From: Sphaerolaimus hirsutus
Lineage: Eukaryota > Nematoda > Chromadorea > Monhysterida > Sphaerolaimidae
Direction of reading: 5' to 3'
Assembly: GCA_964036195.1 (NCBI GenBank)
Contig: OZ038452.1
Coordinates: forward strand, 3,162,001-3,226,000
DNA length: 64,000 nt
Shown here: positions 21,855-36,800 of the stretch, in pieces
Layout: each line of letters begins with the position of its first letter
How positions within the stretch are numbered: the first letter of the stretch is position 1
Made by a program: the position numbers and the translations under genes
The notes under the pieces: generated by a model
Databases searched by the model: none
Told to the model about the DNA's origin: nothing
Seen by the model: only the letters and a program-made list of their open reading frames with translations

Positions 21855-24800
21855 CTGCGCAGTGTTCGTTGCGGAGTGAAGGTGGTAGACTTTTTGGGAA
21901 AAAGAGTTCACTTTTTGAGTGTTTTTACTACTCAGTTTACATATTAAACTCAGTAAACTTGAGTATACATTTTTTTGAGAAAACCAAAATATGTTTTAGT
22001 AACTTTGGAAAACGATAGTAAAGTTGAATGGTAAAATAAGTGAAAGTGAAAATTCAGTGAATTCAGAGGTTTCAGATTGTGATGTCATTGTTTGGGAAGT
22101 TCTGCGGCCAGAACCATCAAGCAATGCACCACTAACATCATCACCCGCCAGTTACTTCACAATTGGCAGTTTATGATATTTATTTAATGAAAGTTGGCAG
22201 AGACGAATGCCCAACATTTTGCACTTAATATACTCTGTATACCTATAAGTGCTGCTAGTGCTGAACAGCTTTTCAGTCAGACTTCAGTTGTGACAAATAG
22301 GTGTTTGAATTTGAGTGAGAAGATTTTTTGGGATGATATGTTTTTTGAAGATAGTGTTGAAGTAACATTTGTGACTTTTAATAGTTTCACTTGACTCTAT
22401 TTGAAAATTATATTGTTGTTTGTGTTGTTTGTAATTTCAAATAAAACTGTTTAAGCAACACATGAGCATATTGAATACATATTTACTCTGTGTTGTCCAA
22501 ACACCTTGAAATACCAAATAAAACCAAAATACCAGCAGGGAGATTTTTTGAGCTTTTTTCAAGCACGGTAGATTTTCTCAGAGATTTAATTATATTTTCC
22601 AAATGACATGAGAGATTTAATTATATTTTATGTTTAGAGAGATTATCTGAGATTATATTTACCGTATTTGCTTGAATAATCCCCCTGGGGGATTATTATT
22701 TCGTCAGACTTTTTTGACGGGGGGATTATTCAAGGGGGGGAATTATTCAAGGGGAGGAATTATTATTTCGTCAGAATTCTCAAGCATGTTTCCATTAACT
22801 CATTTGACAAAACATGCTTTATTTACACAATAATATGCTATTCTTGTTCAAATTAGACATAAAAAATTGATCGTATGCCTTGAGGGGGGGATTATTCGAG
22901 GGGGGGGGGAATTATTTTTTCCTCACTCATTTTACAGGGGGGATTATTCGAGGGGGGGAATTATTCAAGGGGGGGAATTATTCAAGCAAATACGGTAATT
23001 ATATTTTCTCAAAATTGGCTTTTGGAACGCTACTGGGGATGCATTTTAGATGGCCGCGAGCCCGTCACACGTCACGCTAGATCACCCACACGGTGACGCA
23101 CTCACCCTGAGCTGGTTGGGCACGACCGAGTGGTAGGCGGACAGGATCGGGTGCCACATGGGGTACAGCTGCGTCAGGATGGTCGACTCGCACTGCTGCA
23201 GCGCCTCGATCGCGTTCAGGAAGTGCAGGTTCACCATGTCCGCCAGCTGCAGGGGGGGGGGGGTTGGGGTCACTGTGGGTTGGCTACCACACCCCGGCAA
23301 GTGAGTACCAAAGCTGACCGTGGTCACTGGTGCCGGTTCCGCAAGTGGAAAAGTTAAGAGTTAAAACTTAAGAGTTGAGTAAAATGATAAATGATAAGTT
23401 AAGAGTAAAGTTAAAAGTAAAATCATTTGGGGTTTTACTCAACTCTTAACTCTCTGTCATTTGTCATTTTACTCAACTCTTAAGTTTTAACTCTTAACTT
23501 TTCCACTTGCGGAACTGGCCCCTGGTCAGTCAGAGCTGTAGAAGATGTAAGCGACAAGAAAATAATGTTTTTGGCATTTACGCGGAAAATGCTAGCAATG
23601 TTCCATTCTCAATTAGGCATATTGTATCCACGAATAAGGCCCGTTCGAATAAATCCCCATGTGGGCTGGCTGAATAAAAAAATACTCCCCCTCGAACAAC
23701 TCCCTCTCTTGATGGGTGGGTAAGACATCCATGTATAAAAAACGTTGTAGTTATGTGTCGTTTGAAAGCATGTATTGTTTGCATCTGATGTTCACTGGCC
23801 TTAACTTTATTGTATGATTATAGAATTTGTACTCTGCTTTGCACAGGTTCATGTAACTAGTCAAACCCCACACATCTTATAAATACAATATACTTATAAT
23901 GCATTTGAGTCAAGATTCTGACGCAGAACAACTCCTGCCCATAAATAACTCCCCCTCAGTTGACCCCAGTTAAAAAAATCTGGGGAGTTGGGACTTATTC
24001 GACGATATAAAGTAACTATAGTTTTCATTCTCGCCTCGTTTCCTGCAATGCTTCACAGCAAAAAAATGGGTTCGGGAAGTGTGTGAAGCGGGCAGGATGT
24101 GCGTGAAGCGGCCTCTGTGCAGACACTTCCACACACTTCACCACACTTCACGAAATATTTGGTGAAGTGTCTTCCACACACTTCACCTATCATCACGAAG
24201 TTCAAATTTTTGTGAAACTCGCTTCCCAACGCCGACGAAGTGACGACACTTCACAAAACATATGTGCAGCGTTGTGACGCATGTCTGTAATGTGAAGTGT
24301 CTTCACAACAAATTTCGTGAAGCGCCGGGGAGCGCCAGCCAGCTCTTCACAGTGTCTGGAAGTGTTGCCGTGAAGACACTTCACGACGCATTGCACGATT
24401 CCAGGTACTTTTCCCCCCGTGGACAACTTCCCCCCGGAGTGTGTTTCATTAGCGTTTTGTCCGTGTTGCATTAGCGTTGTGTCATGTTGCATTACCGTTT
24501 TGTCGTGTTCCAGTAGCGTTATGTCCGCACGGACATAACGCTAATGCATCACACCACGGGGGGAAGAAGTCCATGGGGGGGAAACGTGAAGTTAACGGCA
24601 TCACACACCAATTTTTTGCTGTGCTTCTTGTCGCTTGCATTTCGTCGCTCGCTGAGCTGACGACATCTTTTCGTGTCACTTGGCGAGGTGTGGAACTGAT
24701 CCCATTCTTTCTCCCCGATACACACACAAAGTGATAGGGACGCACACGAACATTTTAGGCATAATTTGTCAGATTGAAAAATTTTGTGACTTTGATTTGT

Positions 24801-27800
24801 CCCGTGGTAAGTTGTTGCGTTATTCAATCCTGCGGCAGTGATTGTTTTATCACACAAAAACACTCGATGTCATGCGATTGGTGACGTGCTATGAAACATG
24901 CAACTTTGCTTCCTCATTACATAAAATTCTATTAAAAAAACTTGTAATGAACATCTGTTTTGGTGAAAAAGTGCGTGTTAGTCACGATTTTCTCATAATT
25001 CAAACAATATTGAGCAAATTGAGTGAAAAAGCCAAACATTCATGATTATTACAAAAACTGCTCAACCACTTTCCTATTATCCACACATATTGCGCAGGGG
25101 CCGGTCCCGCACCCTGTAAATTGTCATGTTAATGCACGGTAAAAAAATATTTACCGGACACATAACATCATACAGGACCTTTTACATGATGTGAAAGCCG
25201 CCCCTGTAGTCACAAAGGTACAGTACAGCATATGGCGTCATGCAGTACTTTTCGTGCAGTGCAGGGGTCTCCAAGATTGGGGGCGATAGAAAAAGGGTTG
25301 TAGAAAAAAAACTACCTAAATATTTACCTGTTGGCTGTTAAGTGGATCAGTTTATTGTACCGTACTGTATTTTTATCGGGGGGGGGGGTATTTTTATAGG
25401 CACATGTAAATTGGTGAATAAAAACTGCTGCATGAGCACACCGTTCAAATAGTTGAAAATCAAACTCAAATAGACAAATGATAGGAAATTGGGGTGAATA
25501 TCTGGACTGCGTGAAAGTGAATACAACTCCGCAGAAATAAATAACTGGCCAAGTTGGGGCGAGTCATCGTATGGATAGGTAAGTACAACATTATTTTTAG
25601 GTTTGCGCATTAAGACACATACATTCGGGGGTTGTGTGAATGGAAACCGACCCCCAGCCCCCTTGGAGACCCCTCGTGCAGTATACAATTTCACTGTTAT
25701 CTACGAGACAAGTTCGAAAAAAATTACGTAGCAACCAAAGTCGTACCTCATCTTGCCTGTCCTAAATGGCAAATGTTCTCAGCATGAAAATACTGTTCAG
25801 CGTGAAGTTTTGCTCCATACATATTGTAGAGAACGTTCGTATGCAGAATATTACCTACGCAAGAACGAATGTTCAACATAAAAAATAAGTGCCTAAATCA
25901 AGCATGCCAAGTGCTGTTCTCAGCATACGAATTGTGTTGTATTAACGAAACACCCTGGGTTCGAAACCATAAAGTGAAATGTGTTTTGTTGAAAAATTGT
26001 CGATTCCGCACAGTTGATTTTGCATAGGTCTGTGTGATCATGCCTATCCACTACCCAGTAAAGTAAACTTTGAGGTTCATAGATACAAATTTTTACTTCA
26101 TGCCATATATTTACTCCAGGCTCAGGACCAATTCCGCAGGTACCGTATTTCCTCAAAATACCCCCTCAAAATGGACACTATGAATTTATAACCCCCCCCC
26201 CCCTCGAAATACCCCCCCCCAATTCAGTGTATAGAGAACGTAGATGACAAAAGCTGCGGTTTGTGATCCAGGAAATGCAGAACACGCGTTAAAACAATGA
26301 CTGTGTTATGTTAGAAAGGGTTTATACCGTCTACGTACTTATATAAGTTTATAGAGTTTTATAAATGGCTGTTTTTGTAGCACTTTCGACGTCTGTGTAC
26401 GTTTCAAACAACGATTTAGTACCGGGATTTCAAAAAATTTCTGGCAAAATAATAAACAACCTCTCGAAATTCTCTCCCCCCTCCCTCTCGTTTAGCCCCC
26501 TCAAAATTTTCACTCTGAAAAAATAAACCTCCCGGGGGTAATTCGAGGAAATACGGTAGTCATAAGTCTCAAAAAGTGGTGTGGAGTGACGTCAAAAGTG
26601 TATTGAATATCAAGCGGTAAGACAACTTATTGCTGACAAGTGAAGGTGTGAGCAGCAAAAACTGCCGGTCTAAATGTCATTACCGGTTTTACCATATGAA
26701 CATCTCATACGACCTGACATTTTGCCTGTGACTTGACCATCTGCGTATTTGCGGCATCCGTCTCGTCATTTATATTCAGATAAATACCTATATATCTGTA
26801 CTGCCAATCTTAGACTTGGAAAAACAGTATAAAGAATGTCTATGACTTGAAATGATGCAACAAAATTAGGTGAAGCGGTGACAACTTTAAAAATAAACTT
26901 ATAAATATTTGACTATGCGCTAAATACTAAACATGTTTTCAATTTACAGCACACGGTCTGCAGCTATATACAAATCTGAATCTATACTGCATGTAAAACT
27001 GCACTTCTAATCTCTACAGCGCATAGGTTAACACATACCATATCACACTTTGAATAACTCTACAGAGAAATTATTCAGACAAAAAGTAACCATCCTGAGG
27101 GTTATTCAAAGGACATACACCTGCTAGTCATGTAAACCCACTCGTCATGTAGACGCGGCCATCATGTATTTCTACACGACTGTATACCTTCTAGTCATGT
27201 AGCGGGTCGTACATGATGAGCGGGCGAATTAACGGCGATGGGTTTGCATGACTACCCCCCAGCAGCTGGCAGCAATCTATGATTATGGAGGGCATACATA
27301 ACTAATGGGTAGATTAGTGGCAGAGCGTTTACTGATGTGCTGAGGGTGGCACTGAGTCGTGCAATCACTGTGTCTGTCAGCTGCAGAGAGCAGGGGCCAG
27401 TTCCGCAAGTGGAAAAGTTAACAGTTAAAACTTAAGAGTTGAGTAAAATGACAAATGACAAGTTATGAGTAAAGTTGAGAGTTAAAAGTGGAGTAAAACG
27501 ACAAATCATTTTACTCAACCCTTAACTTTTAACTTTACTCTTAACTTATCGTTTATCATTTTACTCAACTCTTCACTCTTTACTCTTAACTTTTCCACTT
27601 GCGGAACCGGCACCAGGGGCGGTTATGCAAATTCACTGCCATTAATAGAACAGCTCATCATACATGGCTAGCAGGTATACATGATGGTTGGATAGAATTA
27701 CATGATGACCGGGTAGAATTTAACGATAGCCGGGTCTACATGACAAGCGGGTTTACATGACCAGAGGCACAGGCCAATTCAAATGACGATGATAGTGTTT

Positions 27801-30800
27801 CATTGCAGCGTAGGCAGACGTCATAACTGCGAAAGTACCACTGGGGCCACATTCAATTGGAACGTAAGGCTCAGGTAAGGCGTCTGCCATGGCACCAAGC
27901 GCGTGACATTACTACCGCGCTTTCAACACTTCAACATTACGTGCCAATTGAATCAGCGCCCTGGCGGGGGAGGGCGCGCGAACGCACCACTTTGGAGTGG
28001 GAGAGCAGTTGCAGGATGGCGGGGGTGACTCTCGACCAGAAGTCCATCACGTTGGCGAGCGCGATGTACGCCAGCTGCGCGTCCCCCGTGCGCCCGGCCG
28101 CCTGCGACGCGTCCCTCCCTTGTGCAGCTTATGCTAAAAAAATCCATTTAAAAAAATCGGGGTAGTTAAAAAAATAAATTTTTTCCAACCCTAACCCGAG
28201 GGTAATTTGAGGAAATACTGAAAATTTACGTTCAATATTCTGAACATGGTAGGAGTGGGCAATGTCATTTGAAAGAAACTTGTCACTTGACAGGGCACTT
28301 GACAGGGCACTTGACAGGCCACTTGACAGGGCACTTGACAGGGCACTTGACAGGCCACTTGACAGGGCACTTGACAGGGCACTTGACAGGCCACTTGACA
28401 GGGCACTTGACAGGCCAGTACACGCTGTGCGCGGGTCACCTGTTCGCAGTAGACCGTCCACAGCTGGCAGAGGTGGAACGCGTGGAACAGGGCCGACATG
28501 TGCTCCACGCTCTCCTTGCTCTGCTCCGCGAAGCCGGCCAGCACGAACTGGATCTGGTCGGCGATCTGCGCGCGCGCGTGGCCTTCCACTTGAGCCCTTT
28601 CTTTCAACTACATTGTGTGCGCGTGTAAACTGTGCTGGCCGCCCAGTATTCAACCCTACACGGCTTCACTATGAAATCAATAACGATGGCAAGGTGGTTC
28701 TGGAAGAAAAGTATTTTAATTTTTTAATGTTGTTTTCGAAAATGACTTTTTGATTTTCGAACTTTTTGCAGAGATTTGCAGTTTTATAACGTTTCGATTT
28801 TTATTTCTTTTTTTTCTTACTGAATTTTTTACACCAGATTATTGCATCTTCAAATTTTTCTGGTGAATTTTGAATACATGTTTTTACAGCTTTCCAAGTT
28901 ATTACCGCAGATACATCTGCACATTTTTGTCTAAGGCTATGCATAGATCCATGGCAAATTAACGTAATCATCGTTGGAAAAATGCATTTTCATGCTAAAG
29001 TGTTTGAAAAATCGCGTAAAAAACTTCTACGAGAAAAAGAAAAATTTTACATGTTTTTTCCAGGGGTGAAATAATAATTCGAAAACTCGACAACTTTTGT
29101 TTGCCATCGTTTGCAATCAATGGGCCCCCACACGCTACTTGACATCGACACCAAATGTCACTGGTGCCAATCCCGATTCAAAGCTTGCCGACGAACCGAC
29201 GATCAACGTTCAAACGCAAGCTTTGAATCGGGATCGGCACCAGTTGACCTTTGGTGTCGATGTCAACTAGCGTGTGTGGGGGCAACGAAGCAGCGCGAGC
29301 TAGCGACTGACCTGCTGACTGGCGTCGATGGGCACGGGCAGCGAGTCTGCGGCCACGGCGGCGCCCCCGGACGCGCTGGCGGGGGCGGACGACTGCAGCG
29401 CGCCCAGCAGCACCCACGACAGCACGCGCACGTGCGCCACGCACTCCACGAACTCCGCCGGGCCCTGTCCCAAATGGGGGGTGACTTGGCCGCACTTGGC
29501 AATCTTTGCCATGTCCATTGTATTTACCGTATTGGCTTGAAAAATCCCCCCCCCTGCCTGTAAGATGCGTGAGAGAAAAATACCCCCCCCCGCCGTGAAT
29601 AATTCCCCTTAAAGCATACGATCAATTTGTGATGTCTAATGTGAACAAAAATAGCATGTTATTGTGTTAACATGTATTGACGAAATAATAAATAATTCCT
29701 CCCCTTCAATAATGACCCCCCCTCCTCGAAAAAGTCTAACGAAGTAATAATTCCCCAAGGGGAATTATTCGAGCAAACATGTTATATGGAGGGAAAATAA
29801 ATGTGAATGTTTATATGGACTATAATATATCACCACATCGATATGCGATTTTTTCGACTTTTTGGATTTTTCATCGTAGGTATTGAAATGTGCTATGACA
29901 AAGTGCCTGTAATTCAATAATATAGTCGGCGGACGTCATCCTAAGTACAAACAATCGTATGAACCACTCCACCAGAGTCTCATGACGTACATAAATACCG
30001 TATCCAATCCATTGCAATTTTGTCAGCAGAAAATAAATATAAAATTGATAGGGGTCATGTATGGAAAGGCGCTGAGCCGGTGCGCAAGTAAAACTTGTGC
30101 CCAAGTATGCCCGGTGCCCAAGTATAATTTCCGGTGCCCAAGTACGCCCGGTGCCCAAGTAAAGTGTCCGTACTTGGGCACCGGGCGGCTCTTTACTTGG
30201 GCACCGGGTGGATGTTTACTTGTGCACCGGGCAGGTGCAAGCGCCCTGCCCGGTGCACAAGTATGGGAGCGATAGGGGGGCGATAGCGTATGGGAGTGAT
30301 GGTAGCGGTGCAGATCACATACCCGCCCGGCGCCCAGCATTGCTATTCTCATACAACATACCCCGAAACATGCAGATGTCAAAAGTCAAAGTGTCAAAAG
30401 TCATGAGAAATGCCCTGCTAAACGGCAATTCAAAACGGCAATTCGGTTACCATTTTGCATGGCATTTTCCATGACTTTTGACACTTTTCATGACATTTCA
30501 TGAAACTTCCAATTTCCCAGAAAACAGAAAACAGAAAATTCCCCAATTCCAATTCAAGTAAACCCGGCCCGCCCCAGCCCGACGCAACCATCCCCAAGTA
30601 ATGCACAAGTGTTGCCCAAGTAAACAGCCGCCCGGTGCACAAGTAAAGTGCACAAGTACTGGCACTTTACTTGGGCAATGGGCGTACTTGGGCACCGGTC
30701 TTTATACTTGGGCACCGGGCGTACTTGGGCACCGGTTTTACTTGGGCACCAACCCACGCCCGTATGGAAACATGGCCCACGTCCAGATTATCCGTTCCGT

Positions 30801-33800
30801 ATTATTAGAACAAGAATAAAAGCACTTATACTGCTCAAAATCGGTCAAATTTGCTCCATTTCGCCAATTTTTACTTTACGTTTACTTTTAAAAAAGTTGA
30901 GTACTCTGCTCTGCACAATCAATGCAAAAATAGCTAAGTGCAGTGCAACACACCTGCTGCGTGACCGAGGGCGGCGTGAGCAGCCAGGGCAGGTACCTGA
31001 GCACGGTCCTGGGGTCCCTGTAGTTGCCCTTGCCGATCTCCACGGCCACGTACTGGCTGAGGGCGGCCTTCAAGTCGCCGCCGAGCGTGTCCTCGCGGAA
31101 GCGGCCCTCCCTGGCCACGAGCTTGATCCGGTTGAGCACGTGCAGGTCGGCGATGAACGCGACCATGTCCTCCACGTAGGGCTTGGCGCACTCGGCCGCC
31201 CCCGTCGAGTACAGGTGCTCGTCGAGCCACTCCGCCCCCGGCACCACCTCGCCGCAGTCTTGCAGCATCAGCTGGGGGAGGGTAGGGCACGGTGCGGTGG
31301 ACTGTAGGGCGCGCCCTCCGAAGAACGAAGCCGAGTTAGGTGTGTGTTTAGTTACACCCGAAAATACTTTTACCTAGCAGTATTACTATTATACGTTTAA
31401 ATTCACTCAAAGTAATATTCTCACCCAGTTTCGTATTCCTAGAAACGTATGAAAACTTATCCGCCTGAGAAAAAACTAAAGGAAATCAGAGATGGAAATT
31501 GACGTTTATCAAAACGTGCAACATTTCAACAAGCAAGCGTGACTCACATTGAGAAGCATCATGTAGTTTGCCTCGGGCAAGGTGATCTTGAACTTGAGCG
31601 CCTGCAGCAGTTGGTTGATGCACGCGCGCGCGATGCACAGCCGGTCCCGTTCCTGCGCGCATCCACATACATTATATATATACCGTATTATCTCGAATTA
31701 TCCCCCCTTGAATTAACCCCCCTCAAAATGGGCTGGGGAAATAATAACCCCCCCTCGAAATACACCCCTTCGGAATGATGTACGTCATGTACGTAATGAA
31801 TACGTCATATATGTAATGTACATGACGTATTTATTACTGCTAATTTGCATTGCAGCTACACATAGACTAGTTTGTGTAGCTATCTACGTTTTTATGTCCA
31901 AATATATCCTGTTTGGACACATTTTTTACTCATTTATATCCGTACATTTGAAGACTCAATTGCTTGTGTTGCGCTGTGGTGTTCAAATGAGCCACGGATT
32001 TGTGTACCTTGACGAATGCGCGGTTGCAGGCGGAGCAGATGTTGAGCAGGTCGACCAGCTTGACGGGGGTCATCTCCACGGCCAAACTGACCACCTTGGC
32101 GAAGCCCTCGGCCAGGCTCGAGCTGCCCTGCCAGTGTTTACACGTGCTTTAACAGACTGCTGGATGTTGACCACATAAATGTTTGTGTTGACTACGGATG
32201 AAAAAACTTTTTTTTTCAACGACCCAGTTTAAAAAAAAACTTTGAAACAACACAGGCCATCCCTATCTTTGACTAACACACATGTGCCAATCATATATTA
32301 CTGGGGCCCGTGCCAGCCCCTGTGGAGTCAAGGAATTAATATCCAGGGGTGTCTAAACGTCCAGGGATTATTCGCCCCTGTGAAATGTCCTTCAGTTGAA
32401 AAGGCTCAAAAATTTGATGGCCCATGACATCTGGGTTATTTTCCTGCACCTTTTATCAACACGGACAAACGTAATAAATAACGTTTGGCACCCAAATAAA
32501 GCCAAAACGCAGTAAAGTGACCTTCATCTGTCCGAATCCAGGCAGTCGGAGGAAAAAGTTCATGATGATGGGTAAATCTTCGAAATCAGCCTGCAAACGC
32601 TCCTTGGTCGCGTCCTGGGCGTATCTGCGCGTGAAATTTTATATTTCACATTGTCTAGCAGTGACCAGACCGGGTTGAAAAAAACTTTTATACACATTGT
32701 TTAGCGACAAGTGCCAATGGCGCCAGAGGCGCCAAAAAAAATCCCTGGCACTTTTACATCACTCGCAATTAACTTTTCTGAAGTGCACTGCACTTTTCTG
32801 AAGTTCTGAACTCGAAAAGGCCCGACGAAAATTTGATCTGACGAAACAATATCTGCACAGTACACCTACAGTCACCCATTGACCTGCGTACAAAAGCGTC
32901 GAGCAGCGCGACCACGGCGGGCCAGGGCGCCTGGGGGTCGGGCGACAGCGTGAGCACGTACTGGCACAGGTTGAACACGAACCGCCGCATGCACGTCACC
33001 CAGTGCGACTGCACGTCCTGCGAACGCTGCCCGTGCTCGAATAGGTCCCCAGGGGGGGGGGTGTTTGGCGGCGCAGTTTTTGTCACGGGGAGGTTTACTG
33101 TGTTGTGTTTAACGTGGTGCTTAAATATTGACCCTTAGTGTAACATATGGTGCTTTGAATGTAAGTTTTCACTATCGCGCCGAGGCAACCTCATTCAGTT
33201 CAGGGGTGCCGTTTTCTTTGATTGGTTGGTTGAAGAGATATTGATTGTTTGAAATTCATGGATTATGATTGTTTGAAATTTGCTAGTTCACAAACCTCTA
33301 GTAGTATCTGCAGCAGGTTGACTGGAGTCAGTTCTTGGAAATCTGCCAACGAGGCAGAGATAGCTTTGAAGAAACCGCGCTCTGCAATGTTAATAACTAA
33401 ATATTAAGACACCCAGCGACTGTGGACATCAAACGCCCCTGGACAACTGCGCTCAGTGGACAATTGTGTGCGCAGTGGCAGCATACACCCTGGACAACCG
33501 CGGCACACGCATCGCTGCCGCACAACGAACACGGCTGCCCCGCGCTGTGTTATTAACGTGTGCGTGTGCCGCGGTTGTCCAGGGTGTTTACTGCCCATTG
33601 CTTGCACACAATTGTCCACTGAGCACAGTCCTCCAGGAGTGTTCGTGGTCCTGGTGTTATTTGCCCAGAAATTTCACAAAGTGTGTACCCACGTGTAAAA
33701 GCATTGTTACGGATCTGCTTTCTGCATAAAATATTGTATTTGTGCATGTGCATGCGTCACTATATGAATCGTATTGCCTGTTCGTGTTCGAACAAACATA

Positions 33801-36800
33801 AATCAGTTCAACATTACACGTGTGCAATCAATCAACGTCAATCGTCAATCGATTGCGCAGTCAATGCACCCCTCAAAGGCACGCACCCCTCAAATCCGAC
33901 TGGAACAGCTGCAGGAAGAGCGAGTTGGGCGACAGCTGGTGCAGCACGACGCGCAGCATCTGCCTGCACACGGACCGGTTGTTGCCCGGCACGAACACGT
34001 TCGACTCGGCCTGCCAGTCGTGCTGCGCCACTTGCGCCAGTCTGCGCGTTCGCAACTTTAGAGGGAACTTTAAAGTTGCGTGTTCAGTGGGTGCGATGGA
34101 AGGGAGCAAATGGTTGTGGGAAATTTGTTGGTTTATTCTAGTATTTTTTACGTTTTTCAATCCGTTTTAAAAACGATAAAACAACGAATAAAATTTAGAA
34201 CGTTTTGAGCGAAGCTGATGCCCCACTTCATCAAGGGCTACCCTGCCTGTAAAGTGTAAAATGAAGTAGGTAACAAATGTCATGTTGTTAAGTGGCAATC
34301 AAACTAAAAAAAGCAAAGATTTTATTACTGCACTTTGCATGACAGTTGACGCTTTGCTTTACATTTCGCATGGCAATTGACACTTTGCATGACATTTTAC
34401 ATGACATGATATGAGACTTTACTTTACACTTTACAGGGCTCGAAACTGTCAGAATGTGCGAGCGAATAAAGTTCAACCAGAAACATTGTTGGGTCATCTC
34501 TATGGCTGGGTTTATTTCTCGCCGTCCGATTCACCACCGCCAGGTGCCAATCCCAGGCCCTGTAAAATGTCAAATGTCATGAAAAGTGTCAAAAGTCATG
34601 TAAAATGCCCGGTAAAATGGCAAACGTACTTTTGCCATTTTACCGGGCATTTGACATGACTTTTGACACTTTGCATGACATTTGACATATTCCAGGGCAT
34701 TTTGCAGTGTCTGGGAGTGCTCCCAGCCCTTTACCCGGGCGCACGTACCTGGCGACGGCCTGGAGCATGCGCGGCAGCAGGTCGGCGGCCATGGCCGGCT
34801 CCCTCTCCACGAACGTCTCCAGGCAGATCACGCACAGGTTGAGCGTCTCCTCGTCCAGGTGCTCCAGGTGCGCGTTGCACCGGCCGCAGCGCAGCGACAA
34901 CGAGTCGCCGCTCGACACGTCCTGCCAAGGGGGGGGGGGTGGAGTGGGCGCGGCTCTGGCCGAGTGCTTTGTGTACAGGCGGCGGTCATGCGGCGAGTGT
35001 CTTGTGAAGTGAGAACTTCAACATATTTAGTTCGAAGAAACTGTTTAGAGCGGAGAAGAAACAAGTTTAGCCGCAGTTCACACGTTTTTTTGGTTGAAAT
35101 TTTTCTGACCACTATTTCCCATGAATATGGAACAATTTTTCGAACTTCACGAGCGTTGTCGGAATCCGACACAAAAAAAAACGTGAAAACGGTGTGATTG
35201 AGATGTGAGAAGTAAAGTGGCAAGTGCCACGAAAACGCTAACACACGTTTTTTTTGTCTTTTTCACTTGCCATTTCATTTCTCACCTATAAATATACTCA
35301 TATTTTACTATTTCAACTTTTTAACCCTCCCTTAAAATCGGTCTCGCCCGTGCACCCAAAATGGACCCGGCCCCGCACGGACGGGCATGGGCGGCAGTCC
35401 GCTGGAGGACACGCTGTGCCAGCGCTCCCTGACGGCGTCGATGCGCTTGCGCCGGGCGTCCCGGTCGGCCATGTTCGGCACGGGCGCGTTGGCGCCGGCG
35501 GACAGCTTGCGGCCAGCCCCCGCGCCGCCGCCCGACGTGGGCGACAGCAGCCCCGCGCTCGCACACGTGTTCGCCATCGGCGCTGCCCGTGGCGGGGCAC
35601 CCGTTATACTCGGCCCACATGATACTCTGCCCTCGCACTGATCTATGACTCACGTTGGAAGCGTGCCAAGGATGATAGAGCATGCGATTTTTTGTATATA
35701 AGATGAACAAATCATTGTTGTGAATAAATTAACGTATAGCTTTAGACCAGAGATGACTTTTTTCAACTTTTTATGAAAATGGCATGCGTAAAAGAATCGT
35801 TGGCACGATTCCAGCGGGAACCACATGTATGTGCAGGGTGTAAAGTGACAGGAGTAATCCTAAGATGACCCATCACTTTGAATAACCCCACCCGCGAGTA
35901 ACGATGGCAAAAAAAATCGAAAACGTTTTTGAATTTTCGATTTTTTTTACTTTTTGAATTTTTATTCCACCACCAGATAAATCACTTAAAAATCTATTTT
36001 TTCAAGAAACTTCAAAAATGAGAGAGAGCAAAATTTGACAAATGTATTCGAATTTTTCATGGTAGTTTTGGCTGAAAATGAGCAGGAAAAGTACAAATTT
36101 CACATGGAGTTAGTCACAGCGGCAAAAATTGTAGAAATTTGTTTTTGCGGTAACAGCTTGTAACTTTCAAAGGCAGCAAAAGATGAAAGTGTATTCAAAA
36201 TTCACCAGACAAATTCGAAAATGCAATACTTTGATGGAAAAAGATCGAAAACTAAAAAAAATTCGAAAATTAGGAAAATTCAAAAATTAAGAAAATTCGA
36301 AAACTATTTTCTGAAAAATTCTAAATTCGAAAATTTCAATTCAATTCAATTAGTTTACTCGGCGCGGACTATTCAAGTCAAATGCAAGTAAAAATAACAA
36401 CATACACCCGTCGGCTACCCTTACTGCGGTCATATTTGGTGAGATTTTAACCTCGTTGCTTACTGCTACAGCATAGAAATGGCATGTGATTGTCAGTGTG
36501 GATGAGATAACAGGTATTGCGATTGCCAGTGAAAAACAAAATCTACAAACTACCTAGCGTCCTAATAAATGAGTTGATACAGGAAAATGGCAAACAACAT
36601 CGCCAGTCACACCGGTGTAAAACACGCTAATACCCCTGACCCGGGTTGAACACTCGCGTATAAAAGCGAGCACAAAAAAAAGACCAAAGTAACAAGCGGC
36701 AAGTGAATTTTAACGCGAATATAAGCGAAATACGCCACACAAATACATCTTTGTCATAATTAATCACCTCCTTAGTCTAAAGATTTCCATTATTTTCGTC

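Noticed and set aside
25945-25975. tRNA-like T-arm GGTTCGAAACC
   Set aside because: No matching stems or anticodon arm around it. A similar GGTTCGATT near 63957 also lacks a T-stem.
28277-28422. CRISPR-like regular repeats (also 49651-49826, 496-610)
   Set aside because: Units are head to tail with no spacers, and the genome is eukaryotic.
28129-28753. Long frames with ALDRPLDRALDR or LSSALSSG repeats
   Set aside because: Translations of the 12-bp minisatellite; unc79 exon 29 occupies a different minus frame.
30648-31307. 219-codon plus-strand frame
   Set aside because: Antisense shadow of GC-rich unc79 exon 27 joined to repeat sequence.
33683-34170. Plus-strand frames of 95-152 codons
   Set aside because: Antisense of exon 21 and intron sequence; no conserved motif.
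35313-35710. Alternative minus frames across exon 19
   Set aside because: Only the MANTCASAG frame matches the phases of exons 18 and 20.
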